Positions 5,947-13,076 of a DNA stretch of 13,076 nt are shown piece by piece. The DNA comes from JADJLQ01 sp034439915 (lineage in GTDB: Bacteria; Bacteroidota; Bacteroidia; Chitinophagales; Saprospiraceae), in the NCBI GenBank assembly GCA_034439915.1, contig JAWXBI010000261.1, forward strand, positions 1 to 13,076. Direction: 5' to 3'. Position numbers and translations under genes: made by a program. The notes under the pieces are model-generated. The model ran no database searches. It had not been told where the DNA came from and saw only the letters and a list, made by a program, of their open reading frames with translations. Each line of letters starts with the position of its first letter. Within the stretch, counting starts at the first letter, position 1.

Positions 5947-7209
5947 TTACAGATTGTTGGATGAATAAATGTCCTTTATACTATCAGGTTTCAGAGTAGT
6001 TTTCATAAATGTCTGGTAGATGTGTCGTTCCTGGCTCAAGTTATTTTTTTCAATGAAAAAATGTTTGACCTTGAAAACCAGTCCGGTATAGATTCCTTGT
6101 TTAAATGCTTTTGCAAATTCATTTAACATGAGATGTTCATCATCAGAAAGTGTTTTTGTTTTGTTTTTGCTATCTGTGTAAGAATAAAGCATCAACCAAA
6201 GTTCGACTGGGTTCCCTCTCTTTTCTTTTACAGCATTCACACGGTTAATAAAAGCCTTCTTGATTTTTTCCATTTTGATGTTATCTTCGAGTACAGAAAC
6301 AGGTTTAATTTCTACGGCAATAAACTTCAAGGCTTCTGGACTAATCAATACATCGATATCCTCAGAACCCTCCCCTTCTATTTTTACACTGTGTTCAACT
6401 AGTTCTCTCCCGTACTTGGTGGCATAGCATTCAAAAACCTTATGTTCTATCAAATAGCCAAAGATGGTTCCAGTTAATGGGCTTGCCCGGTCAGAGTATC
6501 TGGCAATAAGGTTACCAATAATAGTCAAATCACAGCTTTCGGGTTTGACCAATTTCAGCTTCCGCATATTTGATAATTCTTCTTCGGTACCATTTGTCCT
6601 TTTATTACTGTTGTGTAGAAGCGTGGAAAATTGTTCGATCACTTCCCAATCAAAATTAATTGGCAAATTGCCTGTCTCAATAAGCTCCTCACTATCCTCA
6701 TACAGATAGTAAAGAGGTATTTGCTCCAATTGAGCCAATAAAGTCAATGGGGGTATCAATGCTTTATAACCACCGGATATATTCAGTCTCACATCAGCAT
6801 AATTATTTTTAATTGATTTTACTTCTTTAACTAAATTGAAAAAACCTTCATTTTCAAACTTTTTGGCATCCTTCACTTGCAGTCCTTCTATATATTGTAC
6901 TTTCGCTCGTTCACCCAAATATTTTTTCAATACTCGTCCGCACATAAACGACAAAACAGTTTCAGTACAGAGAAGGTAAATCTCCGCTTCCATGTCTGAA
7001 TCCATTTTTTTTAGGCTATCAAGTTCCGCACAGGTACCATTGTCCCGGATAAATTCAAATAATGATTCTTCTTTCTTGATAATATATGTTTTAAAAAAAT
7101 CATTTTCCGGAAGAAACAATTCACTCTTAAAAGTTTGAGAATCAAGACTTGAGCAATCTACAAGTGAGTTAGATATCAAAGATGTTCCTACAGTAGTAAT
7201 TATTTTCAT
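5947..7209 (-). CDS. CARF-domain nuclease with C-terminal PD-(D/E)XK domain
   Basis: The first 180 or so residues are a CARF domain of the APE2256/Csm6-like kind: TTVGTSLI near the N-terminus (5-12) and NISGGYKALIP (143-153) are its two ligand-binding motifs. These proteins bind cyclic oligoadenylate made by Cas10. After a linker and a helical region (about 185-250), the C-terminal part has the restriction-like nuclease pattern: E255 in the helix YLIEHKVFE, D286 in EDIDVLI, then E300 and K302 in AVEIKP. It is thus a CARF-PD-(D/E)XK effector, similar in plan to Can2/Card1, which nick or cut nucleic acid when activated. The CARF part looks more Csm6-like than Card1-like, so it may be a separate lineage. 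It is 420 residues, overlaps the cmr3 stop by ATGA and precedes cmr4 by 10 bases. Activator ring size and DNA versus RNA preference cannot be read from sequence. Confidence 0.87.
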   Translation of the reverse strand: MKIITTVGTSLISNSLVDCSSLDSQTFKSELFLPENDFFKTYIIKKEESLFEFIRDNGTCAELDSLKKMDSDMEAEIYLLCTETVLSFMCGRVLKKYLGERAKVQYIEGLQVKDAKKFENEGFFNLVKEVKSIKNNYADVRLNISGGYKALIPPLTLLAQLEQIPLYYLYEDSEELIETGNLPINFDWEVIEQFSTLLHNSNKRTNGTEEELSNMRKLKLVKPESCDLTIIGNLIARYSDRASPLTGTIFGYLIEHKVFECYATKYGRELVEHSVKIEGEGSEDIDVLISPEALKFIAVEIKPVSVLEDNIKMEKIKKAFINRVNAVKEKRGNPVELWLMLYSYTDSKNKTKTLSDDEHLMLNEFAKAFKQGIYTGLVFKVKHFFIEKNNLSQERHIYQTFMKTTLKPDSIKDIYSSNNL

Positions 7210-8276
7210 GATTGTGATGGAATTCTACCTATATATGCGATGCCGAAACCCATTGCCTGGTAATTAGTGTCATTAATATTATCAGAAATACACTTTCCGT
7301 GAATTTCTTCTGCAGTATTTCGAGCAGACTCCAAATTTTGCGCTTCTACGTAAAACACAGACCCTGCTGGTACACATTGGAGCATGGGCTTAGGTTGCCT
7401 TTTTTCAATATCCCAACCTCCCACATGCATGGGCCTGTCAATTGCAGCAGTTATTAATTTCAGGTTATACTTTTTCAATAATGTTCCTGGTAGCCAACCT
7501 TGATTGAATACCGCTGGTGTGGAAATGTATATTTTAAATCGTGGTTCATTTAATTTTGGTAGTTTCAATTCAATATTGTCAACTTTCTCGAAATAAGCGA
7601 TTCGCCTTTCCCCACCTAGTGTCAGCCAACCTTTTTCTGACAATTCCATTGAATTATAACCTAAAATAAAATAAAGTTTTTGACCTTTGGTGTTGGTTAG
7701 CCTATTAGCTTGAATGCGAAAGAGTTTTCCTTCTGAAGCGGTCCGCGTATCCCTGTCCCGACCTATTCCAATTTTATATTCTTCCAGCACAAAGTCCGAA
7801 AGCTTCTTTATGTGGAGCGAATGGGTTTCACCATTTAAATACTTTTCTACCGTAAGTGTATCCATTAAATGTGGCGACTCAACTGTTTTACCAGAATATG
7901 AACTGATTAATGTTTGCGGCAATTCGGAATTCGAGTATTTAGGAGAATCGATTAATTGAAGAGTTTGTGCTAAGTAATCTTTTTTTTGATTTATTGGTAC
8001 TATTAAATCCTTCGGCATTGGAAAGTATCGACTCCCCATGTCATCATCGAAAGCTATAAAATCAAAGTTTAAATTATCTGATTCGGATATTAATTGGGTT
8101 AATTTAGCTCCGCCATTACTTATTTTTTCTGAAATGTATGCCGAACGCAAAGCGCCATACAACACGCTTGGTGGAGGAGGAAATATTCCTTGGGCAAAGG
8201 AATCATCTCCCATTGAAAATGGTCGTCCGTCTCTAAAAAACAGGGTATCGGATGCTTGTATCGAAATGGTAGGCAC
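7206..8276 (-). CDS. cmr3: Type III-B RAMP protein Cmr3 (Cas5 group)
   Basis: Cmr3 pairs with Cas10 at the base of the complex and grips the 5' handle of the crRNA. The N-terminal DTLFFRDGRPFSMGDDS (10-26) followed by GIFPPPPSVLYGALRSAYI (30-48) is diagnostic. The C-terminus ends in MGFGIAYIGRIP, the usual glycine-rich region. Between them are LGGERRIAYFEKV and a PAVFNQGWLPG segment, also typical of the family. The length of 356 residues is normal. It starts three bases after the cas10 stop and its own stop overlaps the CARF nuclease gene by four bases, so the two are probably translated together. The assignment is secure. Confidence 0.96.
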   Translation of the reverse strand: MPTISIQASDTLFFRDGRPFSMGDDSFAQGIFPPPPSVLYGALRSAYISEKISNGGAKLTQLISESDNLNFDFIAFDDDMGSRYFPMPKDLIVPINQKKDYLAQTLQLIDSPKYSNSELPQTLISSYSGKTVESPHLMDTLTVEKYLNGETHSLHIKKLSDFVLEEYKIGIGRDRDTRTASEGKLFRIQANRLTNTKGQKLYFILGYNSMELSEKGWLTLGGERRIAYFEKVDNIELKLPKLNEPRFKIYISTPAVFNQGWLPGTLLKKYNLKLITAAIDRPMHVGGWDIEKRQPKPMLQCVPAGSVFYVEAQNLESARNTAEEIHGKCISDNINDTNYQAMGFGIAYIGRIPSQS

Positions 8277-8279
8277 AGG

Positions 8280-10058
8280 TCAGGTGGTTTGAGTCGTTTC
8301 CTTATTTTGTTTTTGTGGTACATCCAATTCCCTCTGAAAGAAATCAGAAATATGCAGCACTTGGAAGAAATTTTCAGTTTGCCGGAAACCGAACAACGGC
8401 ATCATCAGGTCAGTCATCTTTTCTGATTCCTGCTTTTTGCGTTCTTTGCTCCAATGCTTGTTGGCGGCACGATGCAAGAGTCGCTTTAGTTCACATTTGA
8501 ATACTTCTTGAAAAGCTGCGGGATCGTCCTGAAAATCCAGTACTCGTTCAAATTCAAGGCGTAGAGTTTTGATGAAGTTATTGGAGAAATCCTCCTGAAT
8601 AAGCGCATTGGTAAGCGTAGATAATCGTTCTATATTTTTTTCATTTGCACCAAATGGCAGTGCAGTCCTATGGCTCTCTCCGGAGCCTTTGACGACCGAT
8701 ATAGCGAATGCATTTTTTTCATCGAGGTCTTTGGCTTTTTTCTGGGAATTCCTTGCTTCCTGCAATACAAGAGTCAACGGCTCTTTGTAATGCGCCACGC
8801 ATATACCCATTGAGAAGGAGATTTCTTTTGTTTTAAATCCAGAAAGCGGGATGTCCACCTTTTCACGGAAAAGGATTCGAATATCTTTCATCACGTGTAA
8901 CAGGTGGTTTAAATTAAGGAATCCTATAAAATCGTCGCCGCCTGCATATATGGTCTGCCCGCTACCCTCGTCAAGTCGCTGTCTGGCAGCTTTGGAAAAT
9001 TCGCTGAGGCACTGAGCCAACTGTATTTGAAAAACATTAAGTTGTTTTTTGTCTTTCAGAAATTCTCCGGAAAGCCATTTACCCATGTCGTCGCCATCAA
9101 AAGTGAATACTGCGTAATATTTTTGAAATTTTAATCCTGACTTTCTTTCTAATGCATCTCTTTTTTGAATTGCTTTTTCTAAGGTATAACCATTTTTGAA
9201 TGTCATACCTGGATCATCCAATGACCTTTCAGACAACCCATTTTTATATAATAGTTGTGCATTAAACTCATTAAAAATTTGACTTTTATATTCTTTTAAA
9301 TAGATGCGACCGACCGTATCCTTTTCCAATGAATTCAAAGCATCCAATAAAGCAATTTCAGCAGTCGATTTAAATGTATTTGTTTCGTAGTGTCGTTTTA
9401 AAAAACTGACAGCGCTTAGTCCTTCTCCACGTGCTAAAACATTTTCCTGATATTTTTGTTTTGGATCAACAGCTCCAGGTGTTGTATATAGTGGTGAGCC
9501 TTCCAGGTTAATAGGACTGTTAGATCGTGATTGGTAAAACTGTACATTGCGTTGCCCATCAAGGTTGCATTTTCGACCTCGTTCTCCTACAATTCCCTCC
9601 TGCCATCTAAATTGCCTAAATGGTCTAACATTTTTTATTCCAGCTAATTGTTTTTCTAAATTGGATATGGTTGAAGCATAATCATCTCCCTCTGAATCAA
9701 TTACCCAAAATATTTCAAGGTGATTGGCAATCTGTTCATCAAATCCTTTAGGCTTTGAATTAATTCCTTTGAGCGATTCTCCTGCGATTCTATGCCATTC
9801 ATTTCTTACTACATTCTCTATCCGCTGCCCAAAGGCTTTCAAGGCAGTTGTTTCAGTTTCTGGTACCTCAGCCAAAAACCGGTTTGGCATAGACTCTCCT
9901 TTTTTCGGAAAAATGAGATGCTTCTCACCAATTACTTCAATGGCTTTTCGTACTAAGGCAGAAAGCAACGAACTTCCTGCATACAAGTCTTGTGTCTTTC
10001 TTGCCTGGGCGATAAAAGATTGGACTGGTCCAATAGTGAAAAGTATGAGGTGCTTCAT
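8280..10058 (-). CDS. cmr2: Type III-B large subunit Cmr2/Cas10, cyclase active, no HD domain
   Basis: Cas10 is the signalling subunit: on target RNA binding its palm domains turn ATP into cyclic oligoadenylate. The protein starts directly with the Cmr2 signature LILFTIGPVQSFIAQARKTQ and DLYAGSSLLS. There is no preceding HD nuclease domain and no paired HD residues near the N-terminus, so single-stranded DNase activity is probably absent. The first palm domain has FTFDGDDMGKWL (319-329), and the second carries the catalytic GGDD (373-376, in YAGGDDFIGF), followed by SFSMGICVAHY and a C-terminal helical domain. The length is 592 residues. The intact GGDD together with the CARF gene in the same operon indicates signalling-based immunity. 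It overlaps cmr1 by ATGA upstream and is three bases from cmr3. Confidence 0.97.
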   Translation of the reverse strand: MKHLILFTIGPVQSFIAQARKTQDLYAGSSLLSALVRKAIEVIGEKHLIFPKKGESMPNRFLAEVPETETTALKAFGQRIENVVRNEWHRIAGESLKGINSKPKGFDEQIANHLEIFWVIDSEGDDYASTISNLEKQLAGIKNVRPFRQFRWQEGIVGERGRKCNLDGQRNVQFYQSRSNSPINLEGSPLYTTPGAVDPKQKYQENVLARGEGLSAVSFLKRHYETNTFKSTAEIALLDALNSLEKDTVGRIYLKEYKSQIFNEFNAQLLYKNGLSERSLDDPGMTFKNGYTLEKAIQKRDALERKSGLKFQKYYAVFTFDGDDMGKWLSGEFLKDKKQLNVFQIQLAQCLSEFSKAARQRLDEGSGQTIYAGGDDFIGFLNLNHLLHVMKDIRILFREKVDIPLSGFKTKEISFSMGICVAHYKEPLTLVLQEARNSQKKAKDLDEKNAFAISVVKGSGESHRTALPFGANEKNIERLSTLTNALIQEDFSNNFIKTLRLEFERVLDFQDDPAAFQEVFKCELKRLLHRAANKHWSKERKKQESEKMTDLMMPLFGFRQTENFFQVLHISDFFQRELDVPQKQNKETTQTT

Positions 10059-10900
10059 GGACTAAGGATTTTGGATTTCAGACTGTTTTGTAAAACTGTT
10101 CTCACCAAGGATTCCTTTTTCAAAGTAGTTATTACTGGAACTCCATTAGAAAGAATGGATACATATACCGGTGATGCAAATCGTGGACTACCAGCTCCAA
10201 TACTATTATTATAGTCTCGCTTATTTACTGAGTTATCAACAATAAGTTTAACATCATGGGTGGCTTGACCTATTTGTATAAGCGACTTGGTGCTTGTACC
10301 AATCTTTATTTCAAGAATATAAGGATACTGATTACTGCTAATATTAGTCGGTATTATCGCCCCATTTTGAATCTTAAACATATTGGGTACGATGGTATTG
10401 ATGCACTTTAAGATTCCATCTAAATCAATTGGGCTTATAAAAGGTACATCATCTATTTCAGTCACTGTCACCGACCCAAACCCTCTCCTGCTTCTCTTCC
10501 CCCATCCACCAAGTGTGCAGGCGAGGATGAAAAGATATTTGAGTTTTTCTTTCGAAATGACTTTTTCATCAAAATCTAACCTGATTTTGAAATCCTGGCC
10601 AGCAATATAAGAGCATGCTTCTGAGCCACCTTTGTGTGGAAGCAAGGAGATCCTTTTTTTATTGCTTTCATCAATTCCCGTATTTGTCCGAATCAACACC
10701 TTACTCCTGCCTTTTGTAGACCCAAAAATGGCCGCCTCCTGAGTTCGAAGTTGCTCAATAGGAAGGTGCCCATGCAAGGCTCTCCACCAAAAGCGCAGTG
10801 ATGCTTTAATTCCGGGAGGGCGCAATTCCACATTAAATCCATCCGCTCCGTTCATGACTAGGGGAGTAACTGTTTTGCAAGTAAAAATTATCTTACTCAT
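10055..10900 (-). CDS. cmr1: Type III-B RAMP protein Cmr1 (Cas7-like)
   Basis: Cmr1 is a RAMP subunit at the far end of the Cmr complex, near Cmr6, that helps hold target RNA. The N-terminus FTCKTVTPLVMNGADG, the diagnostic ELRPPGIKASLRFWWRALHG (26-45), the EAAIFGSTKGRSKVLI segment and GGWGKRSRRGFGSVTV (the glycine-rich loop) leave little doubt. At 281 residues it is on the shorter side, with the usual C-terminal part reduced. The ATG at 10900 shares its A with the cas6 stop (TAATG), and the stop overlaps the cas10 start by ATGA, so translation is coupled on both sides. Confidence 0.95.
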   Translation of the reverse strand: MSKIIFTCKTVTPLVMNGADGFNVELRPPGIKASLRFWWRALHGHLPIEQLRTQEAAIFGSTKGRSKVLIRTNTGIDESNKKRISLLPHKGGSEACSYIAGQDFKIRLDFDEKVISKEKLKYLFILACTLGGWGKRSRRGFGSVTVTEIDDVPFISPIDLDGILKCINTIVPNMFKIQNGAIIPTNISSNQYPYILEIKIGTSTKSLIQIGQATHDVKLIVDNSVNKRDYNNSIGAGSPRFASPVYVSILSNGVPVITTLKKESLVRTVLQNSLKSKILSP

Positions 10901-11586
10901 TATTTACTATCATTCAAATTATTAATACTCCTTACCATTCCATAACCCTGACTCACACTTTTCCCTAATCCGATATAATTTGGCAATGATACATTGCATT
11001 GAAAGTCGAGGTCAAAGGTTATTAGTGAAATACCTTTAAACTTTCGTGCTTGTTGGCTCACGATCCCAGTGATAGTTAATAATATAGGCTTTTCTACCTC
11101 CCACTTAAGGCCCTTGGCGAAGGAAAGGATATTAGCTTTTAGGATATTTTCCAAGAAGTCTATCATTTCAGATTGTTCGGTTAAATCCAGATATTTTTTA
11201 TAATTATCTGCATTTAAACCCATCCAGTTGCGGATAGTGTAACTTATTTTTTTGTCCCAGATGTTTAAAACCTGGTTGTTCAAATCCAGGCGATCAATCA
11301 CCAACACCATCCGATCCCCAAGTAGATTGATATCCCAGGAGGCATGATTGAAGAGCTTATGAATTTCATCGACCCCTTCACCCAGACAAATTATGCAAGG
11401 CTTGTTATGTATTATTTTATATTGAATTAACGGGTAAGTATAAAACACCTCCGTATCTGATTTATGCTGGTGGTAAAGGATGTGTTCACGTCCAACCTTT
11501 TCCACGACAGCACCTCGGAATGCTGTTATTTTATGCGCGGGTAGCTCATTCTCAAACTGGACCAGGAGTGTTCTTATTTTTTTCAT
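10900..11586 (-). CDS. cas6: CRISPR RNA endonuclease Cas6
   Basis: Cas6 cuts the array transcript within each repeat to give crRNAs with an 8-base 5' handle. The fold signature is the C-terminal glycine-rich loop IGLGKSVSQGYGMV (205-218). The N-terminal half has AFRGAV and a His-rich segment (H35, H39, H41) in ILYHQHKSDTE, then YPLIQYK (51-57), as in the Cas6b-type proteins I know from Bacteroidota. The three His residues are candidates for the catalytic base. At 228 residues its length is normal. It is the first gene of the operon, with a possible promoter 50-85 bases upstream and no clear Shine-Dalgarno site, which is common in Bacteroidota. The natural substrate would be the repeat at 32-365, whose minus-strand form has a suitable hairpin. 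Confidence 0.9.
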   Translation of the reverse strand: MKKIRTLLVQFENELPAHKITAFRGAVVEKVGREHILYHQHKSDTEVFYTYPLIQYKIIHNKPCIICLGEGVDEIHKLFNHASWDINLLGDRMVLVIDRLDLNNQVLNIWDKKISYTIRNWMGLNADNYKKYLDLTEQSEMIDFLENILKANILSFAKGLKWEVEKPILLTITGIVSQQARKFKGISLITFDLDFQCNVSLPNYIGLGKSVSQGYGMVRSINNLNDSK

Positions 11587-11910
11587 TGGTCGATAAGGGG
11601 ATAGGATTTTTCAGGGTTGTCTCTTTACATAATAGAATGATGAATATAAAAGAAAAAAAAGAAAAAACCAAAAATATGAGTGAATAGTTTTATTTCACAA
11701 TTCACCAGGCCCCGACCAATTATGACCGCATGGGGTAATGTTTAATCGCCATAATTGCGTCCGAAAGGAAACATTGAAACGCGGGAATTCCAGTGTTCAA
11801 ATAGGAAAACCGGCTTATACAGGGTGACTTAACCCGATGATTTAAAAGCCTATACCAGCTTTATTTGACCTTCCAATGGCTTGAATAGGGCAGCACTTCA
11901 CATGAGGTTT
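11587..11910 (-). other. Non-coding gap between dipeptidase and cas operon
   Basis: These 324 bases carry no credible gene on either strand, no RNA gene that I recognise and no CRISPR repeat. The cas6-proximal part (11587-11700) is AT-rich and has purine runs on the plus strand; it holds the promoter candidate. The dipeptidase-proximal part is less AT-rich and contains only weak inverted repeats, such as GGGT/ACCC around 11822-11835, with no T-tract typical of a terminator. It probably marks the boundary between resident chromosome and the CRISPR-Cas locus, but no flanking direct repeats or insertion-element ends were found. Confidence 0.5.
11641..11671 (-). promoter_or_regulatory. Possible Bacteroidota-type promoter for the cas operon
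   Basis: On the minus strand a TTG (11669-11671) is followed after 20 bases by TATATTCA (11641-11648), a partial match to the Bacteroidota pattern TTG, 17-23 bases, TAnnTTTG. The spacer is pyrimidine-rich. Transcription would start near 11635, about 50 bases before the cas6 ATG. The -7 box lacks two consensus bases, so this is only the best candidate seen. Confidence 0.3.
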
Positions 11911-12984
11911 TTAAACAGCCCAGGCGTGCCTCAGAAACCGCAGCCAATTTCCATGCATAAGTTTTTCTATATCGGTCTCCTTAAAACCCCTTTTCAAAAA
12001 CAGCTCTCCCAAAACCGGCAGATCGGCAATCGAGCCCAGATCATAAGGTGATTGCTCTGCTCCAAAAGCTCCATCCAGGTCTGACCCTATGCCTACATGA
12101 TCTGTATTGCCAGCCAGATCGCAAATGTGAACAACATGATCTAACACCTTATCCAGACTACAATTCATTTTTTGAGGCTCTGAAACTCCTCGTTGCCAAC
12201 CGGGTACTATCATCCAGGCATCCATAGCGGCTCCGATCACCGCTCCCCTACGGATTAAAACTTTGATTTGATCGTCAGAAAATTGCCTGTTGTGATCGAC
12301 TAGAGATCTACAATTATTATGGCTCGCCCATACCCATCCCTGAAATACATCCATCGCATGCCAGAATGCGTCGTCACACAGATGGGTCGCATCCAGGATC
12401 ATTTTGAGGTCCTGCATTTTTTCCAGGAGTTCCACTCCGGCAGGATGCAGGATACCATGGGAGTCGGTACCGTTGGCATATCTTCCTGGGCCATAATGGG
12501 CGGGTCCGATGACCCTTAATCCATATTCGTAAGCAGTGTCCAGGTAACTCAGGTCAACCAGGGAATCGGCTCCTTCCAATGACAGTATGTATCCAATAGG
12601 TTTGGTCTTTGGGTATTGGCTTGAATTCCATAATTCAAGATGTCGGTTTAATGAGGCCAGGTCTTTGACCATCGAGAGTTGGCCTTCTTGTTCCATGGCC
12701 TGGTACCAGGCCAACTGGCCTTGAGTTTGTGCCCAGGCTTGTTCGGGTGAATTCCAGCCCGGCAATTTCGAATGAGGGGTTACATATCTGGCAATTTGAG
12801 TGGCTACTACCAGGCCAATATTGCCTTTGCGCAATTCCGGAAACGAAACCATGCCTTTGCCCCGGTCCGGTTTGTCGGTCAGGTGTTGCTCCCTCAGACG
12901 GATATGGTCGAGAGGTAACCTCAGGTCACGATTCCATTCCATGGCATTCATGGACAAGTCTAGATGTGCATCGATGATAAACAT
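11911..12984 (-). CDS. Peptidase family M19 (membrane dipeptidase-like)
   Basis: An M19 amidohydrolase-fold dipeptidase of 357 residues, the usual length; the family cleaves dipeptides, some with D-residues, using two zinc ions. The metal ligands are visible in order: H7 and D9 in IDAHLDLS, E137 in LSLEGADSL, H201 in DATHLCD and H222 in SHNNCRSL, followed by the acidic GIGSDLDGAFG (D302). No signal peptide is seen (the N-terminus MFIIDAHLDL is already the first catalytic strand), so it is likely cytoplasmic. It lies 324 bases upstream of cas6 on the same strand and has visibly higher GC than the cas genes. It is best read as a resident chromosomal gene outside the defence locus. The natural substrate cannot be told from sequence. 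Confidence 0.93.
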   Translation of the reverse strand: MFIIDAHLDLSMNAMEWNRDLRLPLDHIRLREQHLTDKPDRGKGMVSFPELRKGNIGLVVATQIARYVTPHSKLPGWNSPEQAWAQTQGQLAWYQAMEQEGQLSMVKDLASLNRHLELWNSSQYPKTKPIGYILSLEGADSLVDLSYLDTAYEYGLRVIGPAHYGPGRYANGTDSHGILHPAGVELLEKMQDLKMILDATHLCDDAFWHAMDVFQGWVWASHNNCRSLVDHNRQFSDDQIKVLIRRGAVIGAAMDAWMIVPGWQRGVSEPQKMNCSLDKVLDHVVHICDLAGNTDHVGIGSDLDGAFGAEQSPYDLGSIADLPVLGELFLKRGFKETDIEKLMHGNWLRFLRHAWAV

Positions 12985-13076
12985 AATATTAATGTAAAGT
13001 TAAGCTTATTGTGACGGACATATATATCCCGTCGAGTAGCTAAGCTTTGTAGTAACGTTGTTTGTTTTGTTACAAC

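Noticed and set aside
6389..6407. R-x4-H (R268-H273) in the CARF protein as a HEPN RNase motif
   Set aside because: It sits between E255 and D286 of a clear PD-(D/E)XK pattern ending in E300-x-K302; a HEPN helix context is not apparent.
8120..8323. Minus-strand open frame of 67 codons overlapping cmr3 and cas10
   Set aside because: It lies out of frame inside two securely identified genes and has no recognisable domain.
11815..11840. Terminator hairpin after the dipeptidase
   Set aside because: The GGGT/ACCC stem is only four bases and is not followed by a T-tract on the transcribed strand.
12985..13076. Promoter (TAACTTTA just before the dipeptidase ATG) and the GACGG...CCGTC inverted repeat
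   Set aside because: The -7-like box is too close to the start codon and has no TTG at the right distance; the inverted repeat has only a five-base perfect stem and no clear role.

Overview
This window looks like part of a Bacteroidota genome, possibly a Saprospiria- or Chitinophagia-like lineage. The reasons are the cas gene sequences, a BT4734/VirE-N-type primase-polymerase domain, AT-rich spacers between genes, weak or absent Shine-Dalgarno sites, and an M19 dipeptidase. The phylum is inference from protein flavour; nothing in the window fixes a genus.

Every credible gene lies on the minus strand, so the locus reads from right to left. At the right edge (11911-12984) is a chromosomal-type M19 dipeptidase with visibly more GC than the genes after it. 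A 324-base non-coding stretch follows, holding a possible Bacteroidota-type promoter. Then comes a tightly packed type III-B (Cmr) CRISPR-Cas operon: cas6, cmr1, cmr2/cas10, cmr3, a CARF-PD-(D/E)XK nuclease, cmr4, cmr5, cmr6, a small three-helix membrane protein and a small Csx20-like protein (putative ring nuclease). Next is a broken helicase/primase-polymerase fusion, then a long-form cas2. The operon ends in a CRISPR array of five visible 37-base repeats (32-365), read on the same strand, with its leader between cas2 and the array. The array may continue beyond the left edge.

As a system, Cas6 would process the array transcript, leaving the 8-base handle ATTAAGAC. Cmr1-6 would form the RNA-targeting complex; the Cmr4 backbone keeps its presumed cleavage Asp (D28). 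Cas10 keeps its cyclase motif (GGDD, 373-376) but has no N-terminal HD nuclease, so defence should depend on cyclic oligoadenylate. The signal would activate the CARF nuclease and could be removed by the Csx20-like protein. The membrane protein is a candidate extra effector or partner.

The left (adaptation) end is the oddest part. The first half of a RecD2/Pif1-like helicase runs straight into a CRISPR-associated primase-polymerase (CAPP-like) domain, with the helicase C-terminal half missing. The reading frame is broken by an apparent -1 shift near 2306. Cas2 is present, but no cas1 is visible. This fits either a decaying adaptation module or an unusual helicase-primase fusion whose frameshift needs checking against raw reads.
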